This document shows positions 25,112 through 32,984 of a DNA stretch of 37,079 nucleotides, piece by piece (the stretch's first letter is position 1; each line of letters begins with the position of its first letter). A model generated the notes under the pieces. That model was not told the DNA's origin, did not search any database, and saw only the letters and a list, made by a program, of their open reading frames with translations. The DNA comes from Gemmatimonadota bacterium (lineage in GTDB: Bacteria; Gemmatimonadota; Gemmatimonadetes; Gemmatimonadales; GWC2-71-9). A program made the translations under genes and the position numbers. The stretch spans positions 1 to 37,079 of the forward strand of contig JANXXJ010000220.1 in assembly GCA_025350665.1 (NCBI GenBank), in the 5' to 3' direction.

Positions 25112-25330
25112 TCACGGATCGAGTTCGAGGATGCGTTCGGTGCCGCCGGTCAATCCGCCGGCCGTGGCGGCCAGGCGCAGCCGATATCGGCCGCCCGGGA
25201 GGTAGCTCACATCGAGTTCAAACGACCGGCCCAGCGTGCCGGGACCCCGAGATCCCTCCCGCCACTGGAGTGTAAGCGAGGTCGCGCGGTTCAGCAGGCT
25301 CAATCGTTCGCCAACGCGCCCCAGCACCAT
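25112..25330 (-). CDS. Small 72-residue protein, beta-strand rich, possible fragment of a larger domain
   Basis: A 72-residue frame starting at ATG 25330, 4 nt after the stop of the DUF433-type gene and ending 4 nt before the M16 start, so it is placed like a real operon member. The sequence alternates strand-like segments (SLTLQWREG, FELDVSYLPGGRYRLRLAA, GGTERILELD) that read like the C-terminal beta-sandwich end of a secreted GWxTD-type or similar protein, but it has no signal peptide or GWxTD motif. It could be a remnant of a truncated gene or a genuine small protein. I do not recognise it. Confidence 0.55.
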   Translation of the reverse strand: MVLGRVGERLSLLNRATSLTLQWREGSRGPGTLGRSFELDVSYLPGGRYRLRLAATAGGLTGGTERILELDP

Positions 25331-25334
25331 GGCC

Positions 25335-25808
25335 TCAGCGGAACAGGTGTTCGAACCGTCGCTTGAACTCGACCTTCCTGGCTTCGGGTTCCCGGGCTTT
25401 GAGACCACGGCACCGCTTCGCGGCGTGCCCGTCCCATCCCTCCGGCCAGGAGCGGAAGACCAAGGTGCGGCATCCGGGGCAGAGGACTCGGCGCCCCACG
25501 ACCTGGGCTGCCCCCAACTCGAGCGCGTTGGTGATGGCCCCGTCCTGGTCCAGTCGCGGCAGCAGGGATCCCTGCTCGACCGCGGGCTCAATCGGCACCG
25601 TACCGATCAGCGTTTCCAGCCCCAGGGCGCAAGCGGCGAGGACAGTTTCCCGATCGAGTTGGGTATTGCGCTGGAGGAACTCGTCGAGCGATCCGCCCCG
25701 GTCGAGATGGTCGATGAGCGTCCGGACGGGGACCCGGCTCCGGGCGAACACCGCGGTGCCTCGGCGGACCTCGGCCGTGCGGGTGATCACCTGGTAAGGC
25801 GCTCGCAC
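25335..25808 (-). CDS. DUF433 (antitoxin-like) domain protein with C-terminal Cys/His metal site
   Basis: A 157-residue protein. Residues 12-68 match DUF433, a small helical DNA-binding-like domain found in putative antitoxins (GTAVFARSRVPVRTLIDHL, then LQRNTQLDRETVLAACAL). The C-terminal half holds CPGC (110-113), H128 and C133 in VLCPGCRTLVFRSWPEGWDG followed by HAAKRC, a plausible zinc site. The middle (85-105) may be a linker strand pair. The usual DUF5615 PIN-like partner is not next to it; downstream comes the 72-residue protein, upstream a small membrane protein. The start is GTG at 25808 with AGAGG just upstream. Function unknown. Confidence 0.8.
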   Translation of the reverse strand: MRAPYQVITRTAEVRRGTAVFARSRVPVRTLIDHLDRGGSLDEFLQRNTQLDRETVLAACALGLETLIGTVPIEPAVEQGSLLPRLDQDGAITNALELGAAQVVGRRVLCPGCRTLVFRSWPEGWDGHAAKRCRGLKAREPEARKVEFKRRFEHLFR

Positions 25809-25820
25809 GGCTCCTCTCGG

Positions 25821-26201
25821 TCAGCTCGACCGGAGCGAGCGGGCGATCAAACCCAGACCCGCTGCGAGGGCACCGAGCATGAGCAGGGTGTTGAACAGGC
25901 TGGTTGCCTGGAAGAAGATCTGGAGGTGGGTGATGACGCCGAGCAGGATGATCAGGGTGCCGGCACCGGTCAGGAACCAGCCGGCGATCGATTTGCCGTT
26001 GAAAAAAAGAATGCCGATCCCGACCAGCAACGGAATCAGCGATAGGCCGAAGGCGTTGTAGCCATACAGCGACCAGAAACTCGTCGTGACGGTCACCTGA
26101 TTCAGAATCAGGTAGCCACCGCCCACCACCAGGGCGAGTCCGGCCAGGAAGCCGCTCAAGCCGCCGGGCGTGCCGCCGGGGCCGGTCCGCGGGTCAGTCA
26201 T
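25821..26201 (-). CDS. Small membrane protein, about four transmembrane segments
   Basis: A 126-residue hydrophobic protein with probable segments near 15-36, 46-68, 70-92 and 97-121 separated by short loops. The ATG at 26201 has GGAGG a few bases upstream and overlaps the upstream gene stop by 4 nt (ATGA); longer in-frame extensions run antisense-free but lack support and lie inside the neighbouring gene. I do not recognise the family (it resembles many unnamed small inner-membrane proteins). It is co-transcribed with the 147-residue protein upstream. Confidence 0.75.
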   Translation of the reverse strand: MTDPRTGPGGTPGGLSGFLAGLALVVGGGYLILNQVTVTTSFWSLYGYNAFGLSLIPLLVGIGILFFNGKSIAGWFLTGAGTLIILLGVITHLQIFFQATSLFNTLLMLGALAAGLGLIARSLRSS

Positions 26202-26641
26202 GGAGCCTCCGTGATCGGGGCCGCGGGCGCGGCTTTGTGAGTCAGGTAGCGGCGGAAGACCTCGAGGCGGGCCTCGGCGTCCGGCTGGGCCAGAACCAGC
26301 CGCTCGAGATGGGTGAGATAGTCCGGCATCCTGGCCCGCCGGCGCAACTCGGGCAGGAAGGGTTGCACTTTGGCAAAGACCGCGTTGTGTTCGGTGTTGG
26401 ATTCGTTGAACATGGCCGCATCGATGCCACCGTGGTTCACCAGCGCCGCGGCCATGTCCCAATAGGTGGTGACCATCCGGTAGGGGGCGCTGTCGCGGCC
26501 CATCCAGACCGAGAAAACCTCCTCGGCGGACCGGGGGTGAAACCGGGTTACGAACCAGTCGCGGGCGTCACGCAGGGTCTGCTCGCGTCGCAGTTCGTAG
26601 AGCCGGAGAATCAGATTCGCCGAATCGGCCTTGCTCGTCAT
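26198..26641 (-). CDS. Conserved-looking hypothetical protein, helical, 147 residues
   Basis: A soluble, mainly helical protein with no signal peptide. Recognisable elements are LRRE QTLRDARDWFVTRF near 18-34, ARMPDYLTHLERL near 103-115 and a Pro/Ala-rich tail. I do not recognise a family. The ATG at 26641 opens the ten-gene minus-strand run and is divergent from cutC with only 37 nt between starts; it overlaps the membrane-protein start by 4 nt. Codon use matches its neighbours, so it is very probably a real gene. Confidence 0.75.
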   Translation of the reverse strand: MTSKADSANLILRLYELRREQTLRDARDWFVTRFHPRSAEEVFSVWMGRDSAPYRMVTTYWDMAAALVNHGGIDAAMFNESNTEHNAVFAKVQPFLPELRRRARMPDYLTHLERLVLAQPDAEARLEVFRRYLTHKAAPAAPITEAP

Positions 26642-26678
26642 GTCGGATCCTGCACTGGGAAGGACGGAAACCAGAGAG

Positions 26679-27392
26679 ATGCTAACCCCCAAAACTACCT
26701 TGGTCGAGGTCGCAGTTGATTCGGTGGCCTCAGCCGTCATGGCCGAGGCCCTGGGGGCCGACCGGATCGAGCTCTGCCAATGTCTGGAACTTGGAGGTTT
26801 TACCCCCAGTCCCGGTCTGCTGGCGGCCGTCCGACGCCGGGTCATGGTACCCGTCTTCGTCATGGTTCGAGGGGCCGGCGGTGGCTTCCAATATGACCGG
26901 TCCGAAGTCGAAGTCATGGTTGACGATGTCAAACGGGCCCGGGAGTCCGGGGCGAACGGCATCGTGATCGGGGCGCTGACAGCCGAGGGGCATGTCGATC
27001 AGCCTGCGACCAACGCCATGGTTGCCGCTGCCGAGGCGCTCCCCGTGACGTTTCACCGGGCCATCGATCAGGTGCCCGACCTCCCCGAAGCGCTTGAGCA
27101 ATTGGTCCGGTTGGGCGTGGTCCGGATCCTCAGCTCGGGAGGGCTCTCGACGGCGTTTGCAGGCCGCGGGGTGTTGGCTGAGATGACTCGCCGCACGGCC
27201 GGCCGGCTCACGATCCTGGCCGGCGGCGGGGTTGTGGGTGAGCACGTGGTCCAATTGGTTCGCGAGACGGGCGTCTCCGAGGTTCACCTGTCAGGCGTGA
27301 TCCTCGACAGCACATCGCCCGACCAGGGATATGGCCGGGCGAGTGCGCCGAACCGAATCCGGCTCGAGGCCGTCATGGCGGCCCTGGCCTAG
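26679..27392 (+). CDS. cutC: CutC family protein
   Basis: A 237-residue TIM-barrel protein of the CutC family. Motifs in order: VEVAVDSVASAVMAEALGAD (8-27), RIELCQCLELGGFTPSPG, VFVMVRGAGGGFQY, GIVIGALTAEGHVD, VTFHRAIDQ, RILSSGG, LTILAGGGV and SEVHLSG. The name copper homeostasis protein is historical; the true activity is unsettled. The ATG at 26679 is preferred to an upstream in-frame start at 26631, which would overlap the divergent gene. A single-gene transcript is likely, ending 51 nt before the convergent gluconate-dehydrogenase-type gene. Confidence 0.92.
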   Translation: MLTPKTTLVEVAVDSVASAVMAEALGADRIELCQCLELGGFTPSPGLLAAVRRRVMVPVFVMVRGAGGGFQYDRSEVEVMVDDVKRARESGANGIVIGALTAEGHVDQPATNAMVAAAEALPVTFHRAIDQVPDLPEALEQLVRLGVVRILSSGGLSTAFAGRGVLAEMTRRTAGRLTILAGGGVVGEHVVQLVRETGVSEVHLSGVILDSTSPDQGYGRASAPNRIRLEAVMAALA

Positions 27393-27426
27393 GGTACGAG
27401 CCTTTCCAGGTCACGGGCCATCATCG

Positions 27427-27440
27427 ACCGGGTCACCGGT
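27427..27440. terminator. Hairpin between convergent cutC and subunit-3 genes, possible bidirectional terminator
   Basis: ACCGG-GTCA-CCGGT forms a 5-bp stem and 4-nt loop inside the 51-nt gap between the two stops. No T-tract is visible. Confidence 0.35.
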
Positions 27441-27443
27441 GGC

Positions 27444-28076
27444 TCAAAGCAGCCCGAGGTGTTTCAGGACCTCGGGCGGCGGTCCGTCCCATCTTTGGAG
27501 CGGCACATTGCCAATGTATTTGAGATCCTTCATGCCTTCATGAGTGGTGTAGAACCCGGTGGCGGTGAGATCGCGGACCATATCGAAGAACTGAGCCGGA
27601 CCCTTGAACTCGGGCTTCGCCTTTGGTTCGTAACAGACGTCATCGGCGATCTGGTTCCGCTCCGACTCGCCCAGCCGGGCAAACGGACGACCAAACCGGC
27701 GTTCTGATTCGGTGTTCAGCCAGGCCAGGCCGCCCCGCAACTTCACCAGTGATTCCCGGTTGTCGTCATAGGGTGCGCTGGCCCATTCGTCGATGTACCC
27801 CGGGACGCCGACGGCACTGGCGCTCGGGCTGTGGCCGTCGGCGGGGATGATCGTGTCGCAGAGTGCCGCCAGGGTGACCAGTTCTCCATCCAGCAGTTTC
27901 CGGGGCCACCAGACCCGGGGCGTCACGAGGTTCGGGTCCGACGGTGTGCCGGCGGGACCGGTCCAGGCCGGTCCCTGGGTGGCGGCCGGGTCGGGCGCCT
28001 TGTCTCCGTCCGTCGGGGCGAGCGACGGCAGTGCGGCCGCCGCGCCGAGCACCTTGAGGGCGTGTCGACGATCCAT
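27444..28076 (-). CDS. Gluconate 2-dehydrogenase subunit 3 family protein, Tat-exported
   Basis: A 210-residue small subunit (PF13618 type) that pairs with a GMC-fold dehydrogenase. The N-terminus DRRHALKVLGAAAALPSLAP is a twin-arginine signal, so the complex probably acts in the periplasm with the FAD subunit carried as a hitch-hiker. The core has LVTLAALCDTIIPADGHSPS and VPGYIDEW, then GLAWLNTES, the usual features of the family. Its ATG at 28076 shares a base with the stop of the GMC gene (TGATG), so the two are translated together. The cytochrome c subunit that often completes such complexes is not in the window. Confidence 0.9.
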   Translation of the reverse strand: MDRRHALKVLGAAAALPSLAPTDGDKAPDPAATQGPAWTGPAGTPSDPNLVTPRVWWPRKLLDGELVTLAALCDTIIPADGHSPSASAVGVPGYIDEWASAPYDDNRESLVKLRGGLAWLNTESERRFGRPFARLGESERNQIADDVCYEPKAKPEFKGPAQFFDMVRDLTATGFYTTHEGMKDLKYIGNVPLQRWDGPPPEVLKHLGLL

Positions 28077-29863
28077 CAGATGTTCCCCCGTTTCATTTCC
28101 GCGAGAATGTGGTCCGAGGTTCGCCACGCCAGGGCGAGAATTGAGATGGTGGGGTTCTTGTCGGCGTTCGAGACGAACGGGGCTCCGTCGCTGACAAAGA
28201 GGTTCTTGACGTCCCAGGCTTGGCAATGGGCGTTCAGCACGGACGTCCTGGCGTCATCTCCCATCCGCACGGTTCCCACTTCGTGGATGATCTGGCCGCC
28301 CTTGGCGATCACCTTGGTGCCGTCGGTCTCGAGCTTGCCCACCACTTTGCCGCCCATGGACTCGATCAGCTGGGCGAAGGTCTTCACCATGTGGGATGCC
28401 TGGTTGGTTTCGTGCCGGCTCCACTTCCAATGGAACCGGAGGACCGGAATGCCCCACTGGTCGACGACCGTGGGATCGAGATCGCAGTAGGAGTCGTCGT
28501 TCGGAATCATCTCGCCGCGGCCGTCGAAATACACGAACGATCCGTAGTAGCGGCGCGCCTCCTCCTTGAATCGCTTGCCGTAGGCGCCGTTGGTGTAGTC
28601 CTCGAGACCCCAGAAGATTCCGGCATCGGGCATGTCGCGGCCGCCGCCGAACTCGACATGGTATCCGCGGGCGAAGTCGAGCTTGCCCGCGCGCTGTTCC
28701 TGATATTGCCACCACGGTACGTACATGTGGAGCCGGGTCGTGCCTTCGTTGTTATGGGGCGGCAGATTTTCGAGCATCGGAATCTGTCCGCCGATGCCGG
28801 CCCCCACGGTATCCATCAACCCCTTGCCGACCAGTCCGTTGGTGTTGGCGATGCCGTTCGGAAACAGGGCCGATTTCGAGTTGAGCATGATGCGCGCGGT
28901 CTCGCAGGCGCTGGCCGCGAGCACCACAATGCGGGCTCTGACGTGCCGATCGGTCCGGGTTGTCTTGTCGACGTAGCTCACCCCGGTGGCGCGGCCGCGC
29001 TGGTCGAGGGTGACCTCCCGGACCATCGCGTTGGGAACGATGATGAGGTTGCCGGTGGCCAGGGCCGGGGGGAGCAGCACCGTGGTGGATTGGAAGTTCG
29101 CCCGAAGCGAACAGCCCCGGCCGCATCCGGTCGCGTAGATGCAGGCGAGGCGGGATCGCATGGACTGTCGGACCACGCGCTGCGCCAGCGGGTTGCCGGG
29201 AAACAGTTTCGCCGGCCAGTGATCGGCGTCCTGCATCCGCGTCAGCACGGCAATCGGGGCCGGGATCACCGGAATGCCGAGGGGCGCGGCATACTTCTTT
29301 GTCAGCAGCTCGAAGGCCCGGGGCTTGGGCGGCGGGAGCTGAGTCCCATGCCTGGAGACCGGGGTGTTTTCGAGGCTTTGATCGTGCGCATAGACCCCGA
29401 TCAGGGCCTCGGTCTTGTCGTAATAGGGTTCGAGTTCGTCGTACGTCAGCGGCCAGTCGATGCCGAGGCCGTCGCGGGACCGCGGTTTGAAGTCGTAGGG
29501 CCCCATGCGGGGTGAAATCCGACCCCAGTGATTGGTTCTCCCGCCGAGCATCCGGGCCCGCCACCACATGAAGTCCGATCCCTCGGCCACCGTGTAGGGT
29601 TCACCCGGCACCCGCCAGCCGCCATCGACGGTCGCGTCGTAGAACCCAAACGGCTTGTCGACCGTGCCCTCGGACCGGAGGGGCGCGTCTTTTGGCAACT
29701 GGAACATCGGCGTTTCCCGGAGCGGGTCGTAATTCCGGCCGGCCTCGAGAAGCAGCACCTTGAGCCCGTTCACGGCCAGCTGGAACGCCGCCATGCCGCC
29801 GCCGGCCCCGGAGCCGACCACGATCGCATCGTACTGAACCCGCTTCGTCTGGGTATTGCTCAT
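28076..29863 (-). CDS. GMC-family FAD-dependent oxidoreductase
   Basis: A 595-residue GMC dehydrogenase large subunit. The FAD motif is VVGSGAGGGMAAFQLA (15-30) with E40 ending the second strand. The catalytic end has HEVGTVRMG with the conserved histidine, and SNADKNPTISILALAW with the partner asparagine. The middle has CIYATGCGRGCSLRANFQS, which is typical of the membrane-linked gluconate/sorbitol/fructose dehydrogenase group. It has no signal of its own and is followed immediately by the Tat-tagged small subunit, which suggests co-export. The substrate is probably a sugar or polyol, but cannot be told from sequence. A small conserved-looking gene lies 38 nt upstream. Confidence 0.92.
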   Translation of the reverse strand: MSNTQTKRVQYDAIVVGSGAGGGMAAFQLAVNGLKVLLLEAGRNYDPLRETPMFQLPKDAPLRSEGTVDKPFGFYDATVDGGWRVPGEPYTVAEGSDFMWWRARMLGGRTNHWGRISPRMGPYDFKPRSRDGLGIDWPLTYDELEPYYDKTEALIGVYAHDQSLENTPVSRHGTQLPPPKPRAFELLTKKYAAPLGIPVIPAPIAVLTRMQDADHWPAKLFPGNPLAQRVVRQSMRSRLACIYATGCGRGCSLRANFQSTTVLLPPALATGNLIIVPNAMVREVTLDQRGRATGVSYVDKTTRTDRHVRARIVVLAASACETARIMLNSKSALFPNGIANTNGLVGKGLMDTVGAGIGGQIPMLENLPPHNNEGTTRLHMYVPWWQYQEQRAGKLDFARGYHVEFGGGRDMPDAGIFWGLEDYTNGAYGKRFKEEARRYYGSFVYFDGRGEMIPNDDSYCDLDPTVVDQWGIPVLRFHWKWSRHETNQASHMVKTFAQLIESMGGKVVGKLETDGTKVIAKGGQIIHEVGTVRMGDDARTSVLNAHCQAWDVKNLFVSDGAPFVSNADKNPTISILALAWRTSDHILAEMKRGNI

Positions 29864-29901
29864 TTCGCAAGTTGCCTCGTGGCCCGTGGTGGTGGCAAGC
29901 G

Positions 29902-30192
29902 TTACCCGCTGATCGGTTGGCCCGCGACTCCAAGGAAGCGGTCTGCCAGTGTTTCCATCCGGTCGTCCTGTTCGTCGATTGCTTCGAGGCGGAGCCGGCG
30001 GATCTCGCGCACGAGCCGGGGATCGCCCCAGGTGTATCCGGTCGCCTCCTCGGCGCTCGGGGTCTCGGCCCGGTTGGCCGCCTGGAGCAAGGCCCGCGCG
30101 GACGCGAGGGGAAATCCCGGGTCGTCCGGGGGCGGAAGCGGGTAGCGCGGGGCCGCCCCGTCACTGTCTTCCTTCACGAATGCCCGAGACAT
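29902..30192 (-). CDS. Small conserved-looking hypothetical protein upstream of GMC dehydrogenase
   Basis: A 96-residue soluble protein starting MSRAFVKEDSDG, with a proline-rich segment RYPLPPPDDPGFPLASARAL and SAEEATGYTWGDPRLVREI, ending in a helical, charged tail. I recall this N-terminal pattern from small uncharacterised bacterial proteins but cannot name a function. The ATG at 30192 is preferred over one 15 nt upstream because the conserved-looking N-terminus begins there. It precedes the GMC gene by 38 nt on the same strand and is divergent from the amidohydrolase gene (65 nt between starts). Confidence 0.65.
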   Translation of the reverse strand: MSRAFVKEDSDGAAPRYPLPPPDDPGFPLASARALLQAANRAETPSAEEATGYTWGDPRLVREIRRLRLEAIDEQDDRMETLADRFLGVAGQPISG

Positions 30193-30257
30193 TCCGGCAC
30201 CTAGCATTGAGTCAGGATGTAACGTAGCCTCAGGGCGTCAACCTGCCACGGGTATCC

Positions 30258-31517
30258 ATGCCGACTTCGTTTCGCGTCCTTGCATTGCTACTGGCCCTTC
30301 CGGCGACCACGGTCGTGGGTCAGCGTCAGCGACTTCAATTTGGGGCCATCGTCACGGGTACCGGGGAGGTCATCCGACCTGGTACGATCACCGTGGAAGG
30401 AGACCGGATTGTGGAGGTCGCCCGGGGCCGGGTGGGCGCGGCGGCCGGTGAGGTCGTTCACGATCTTCGCGGATTTACGGCGGTGCCTGGTCTGATCGAC
30501 CTCCACGTGCACATGACCTACTACTGGGACCAGAAGCCGGGCACCAAACCCTGGGATCAGCTGGGTCAGCGACCGTCGCCGACCCTGCTGGTTCTCGCCC
30601 GTGACAATCTCCAGCGCACCCTCGAATCCGGGGTGACGACGGTTCGAGACCTGTACGCCGCCGACCGGACGGGCGTCTACCTTCGCGATCTGATTGCCGC
30701 CGGACATATCGTCGGCCCGCGGATGTTCGTCGCTGGCTGCGGGTTGGTCATGCAGCCGGACGGGAAGTTCTGTGGCGCAACCGGTCACGGGGCTCAGGCT
30801 GTGGCGCAGGCGGCCAAGGAGCAAATCGACCAGGGCGCCGATCTCATCAAAGTGTTTGGCTCGACCGGAAGCGCGGATGATCTGAGCGGCACGCCGACCT
30901 TCACGTTTGATGAACTCAAGGCCGTGGTGGATCAGGCCCACGCCCTCGGCCGTCGGGTGACCGTCCATTCCTACGGGCCGGTTGCGGCGCGAGATGCCGT
31001 ACTCGCCGGGGCCGAGTCAATCGAACATGCGGTGGACCTGGACGACGATACCCTGGCGGAAATGGCGCGTCGCGGGACGTTCTACGTACCAACGATCGAC
31101 CACAATCGATACTATGCCGATCACCGGTTGGAGTTCGGCTATACCGAGGCGAACGCCCGCGACCTGATGGCCTTTGTGGCTCGGAACCTGGAGACGACCC
31201 GGCGCGCGGTTCTGGCGGGGGTCAGGATCGGGATGGGGTCGGACGCGGTCTTCACGGGCTTCGGCGAAAACACACTCGAACTGGAGTGGCTTATCAAGGC
31301 GGGGATGACGCCGGTCCAGGCGCTGGCCACCGCGACCACGAATGCCGCAGCCGTTCTTGGCCAGGAGCGCTCGCTTGGCCAGATCGCGCCCGGCTACTTT
31401 GCGGATGTGGTGGCGGTCGTGGGGGATCCGACCGTGGACATCGCCGCCGTGACCCGCAGAGTTCGCTGGGTCATGAAGGGCGGCGCGGTCGTCGTTGACC
31501 GCACCGGACGGCACTGA
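30258..31517 (+). CDS. Exported metal-dependent amidohydrolase
   Basis: A 419-residue amidohydrolase-superfamily enzyme with a signal peptide (1-21). The metal site is visible in order: H83 and H85 in DLHVHMTYYW, a lysine K198 in LIKVFGSTGS that may be carbamylated as the bridging ligand, H237 in VTVHSYG, H257 in SIEHAVD, and D329 in MGSDAVF. Exported members of this imidazolonepropionase/prolidase-like group act on peptides such as Xaa-Pro or Xaa-Arg dipeptides or on cyclic amides; the exact substrate is open. It is followed after 18 nt by an aldehyde dehydrogenase gene on the same strand, so they may share a transcript. Confidence 0.9.
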   Translation: MPTSFRVLALLLALPATTVVGQRQRLQFGAIVTGTGEVIRPGTITVEGDRIVEVARGRVGAAAGEVVHDLRGFTAVPGLIDLHVHMTYYWDQKPGTKPWDQLGQRPSPTLLVLARDNLQRTLESGVTTVRDLYAADRTGVYLRDLIAAGHIVGPRMFVAGCGLVMQPDGKFCGATGHGAQAVAQAAKEQIDQGADLIKVFGSTGSADDLSGTPTFTFDELKAVVDQAHALGRRVTVHSYGPVAARDAVLAGAESIEHAVDLDDDTLAEMARRGTFYVPTIDHNRYYADHRLEFGYTEANARDLMAFVARNLETTRRAVLAGVRIGMGSDAVFTGFGENTLELEWLIKAGMTPVQALATATTNAAAVLGQERSLGQIAPGYFADVVAVVGDPTVDIAAVTRRVRWVMKGGAVVVDRTGRH

Positions 31518-31535
31518 ACCTCAGGGAAGGGAGCG

Positions 31536-32984
31536 ATGCTGGTGACCGAGATCGGTACCTGTCCGACCAAAGCGCTGATCGGCGGCGATTGGGTTGCCAC
31601 CGGTTCGACATTTCCGGTGATCAACCCATACACCGGAGCCGTGCTGGCGCAGGTGGCCGACTGCGGCGAGGCCGAGGCTTGGCGGGCGGCCGATGCTTCA
31701 GTCGCCGCCTTTGGGCGGTGGCGGAAGACCACGGCGTATGAGCGGGCCGCGATCCTTCGACGGTGGAACGATCTGGTGCTCGCCAACCAGGACCAGCTGG
31801 CGCGATTGATGGCGCTGGAAATGGGTAAGCCGATCGTGGAGGCCCGGGGCGAAGTGCGATACACCGCTTCCTTCATCGAGTTCTACGCCGAGGAAGCCAA
31901 ACGGGTGTATGGCGAAACCATCCCGAGCCAGTTTGCCAACAAGCGCCTGTTCACGCTGAAGCAGCCGGTCGGCCCGGCGCTGGCGGTCACGCCCTGGAAT
32001 TTCCCGGCCGCGATGATCACCCGGAAGGCGGCGCCGGCGTTGGCGGCCGGGTGCACCATGATCGTCAAACCGGCCGAGCAGTCGCCCCTGACGGCGCTCC
32101 GGGTGGCGGAACTCTGGCTCGAAGCCGGCGGCCCCCCGGGGACGTTGCAGGTCCTGCCCTGCGCTGATCCGGTACCGGTGGCGTCCGTGCTCCTCGCGGA
32201 TGACCGGATCCGGAAGCTGTCGTTTACCGGCAGCACCGATGTCGGGAAGCGGCTCTATGCCCAGACCAGCCGGACGATGAAACGTCTGTCTCTTGAGCTG
32301 GGTGGCCATGCACCGTTCCTGGTGTTCGGGGATGCGGACCTGACGCGAGCGGCCCGGGATGTGGCCGCGTCGAAATTCCGCAACAGCGGGCAGACCTGCG
32401 TCTGCACCAACCGGATCTACGTCCACGAATCGGTGTACGACCGTTTCCTGGAGCAGTTCATGCCGTTGGTGGCCGGCCTCAGGACCGGCGATCCGCTGGA
32501 CGAAGCGACCCAGATCGGGCCGCTGGTGGACGGCGATGTGTTCGCCAAGGTCCAAAGCCACGTGGACGATGCGTTGAGCAAGGGCGCCCGGGCTCTGGTG
32601 GGCGGCAAGGCCGGCGTGGGGACGATGTTCCAGCCAACCGTGCTCGGAGACGTGGCTTCGGGGATGCGGATTCTTGGCGAAGAGACGTTCGGCCCGGTGG
32701 CGCCGGTGATGCGGTTTGGAGACGAGCAGGATGTCATCCGCCAGGCGAACGACTCGCCGGTCGGGTTGGCAGCGTACCTGTGGACTCGTGATCTGAGCCG
32801 GGCGTTTCGGGTGGCGGAAGCCTTGGAGTACGGCATCGTTGGAATCAACGACGGCGTGCCCTCGACGGCTCAGGCACCGTTCGGCGGGGTCAAACACTCC
32901 GGCCTTGGCCGCGAGGGCGGCAAATGGGGTATCGACGAATATCTCGACATGAAGTACGTGTCGATGACGATCGACGAGGCGTGA
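31536..32984 (+). CDS. gabD: NAD(P)-dependent succinate-semialdehyde dehydrogenase-type aldehyde dehydrogenase
   Basis: A 482-residue aldehyde dehydrogenase, complete. K178 in MIVKPAEQSP contacts the cofactor, the general base is E254 in LSLELGGHAPF, and the nucleophile is C288 in SGQTCVCTNRIYV. The second cysteine two residues later (C290) is characteristic of succinate-semialdehyde dehydrogenases, where the pair can form a redox switch. The product would be succinate from the GABA shunt or related degradations. A 4-aminobutyrate-type class III aminotransferase lies about 3 kb away, but on the other strand and in another transcript, so a link is speculative. GGGAAGGGAG just upstream serves as the ribosome-binding site. 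Confidence 0.88.
   Translation: MLVTEIGTCPTKALIGGDWVATGSTFPVINPYTGAVLAQVADCGEAEAWRAADASVAAFGRWRKTTAYERAAILRRWNDLVLANQDQLARLMALEMGKPIVEARGEVRYTASFIEFYAEEAKRVYGETIPSQFANKRLFTLKQPVGPALAVTPWNFPAAMITRKAAPALAAGCTMIVKPAEQSPLTALRVAELWLEAGGPPGTLQVLPCADPVPVASVLLADDRIRKLSFTGSTDVGKRLYAQTSRTMKRLSLELGGHAPFLVFGDADLTRAARDVAASKFRNSGQTCVCTNRIYVHESVYDRFLEQFMPLVAGLRTGDPLDEATQIGPLVDGDVFAKVQSHVDDALSKGARALVGGKAGVGTMFQPTVLGDVASGMRILGEETFGPVAPVMRFGDEQDVIRQANDSPVGLAAYLWTRDLSRAFRVAEALEYGIVGINDGVPSTAQAPFGGVKHSGLGREGGKWGIDEYLDMKYVSMTIDEA

Noticed and set aside
24160-25275. Open frame of 371 codons on the plus strand
   Set aside because: Antisense to the N-terminal half of the M16 peptidase and rich in Gly/Asp/Arg, typical of a high-GC shadow frame.
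28220-29515. Open frame of 431 codons on the plus strand
   Set aside because: Antisense to the GMC oxidoreductase, whose FAD and catalytic motifs are clear.
30193-30257. TTGACG (minus strand, 30236-30241) as a -35 element for the small gene upstream of the GMC dehydrogenase
   Set aside because: No -10-like hexamer lies at a proper 16-18 nt spacing, so I did not list it as a promoter.
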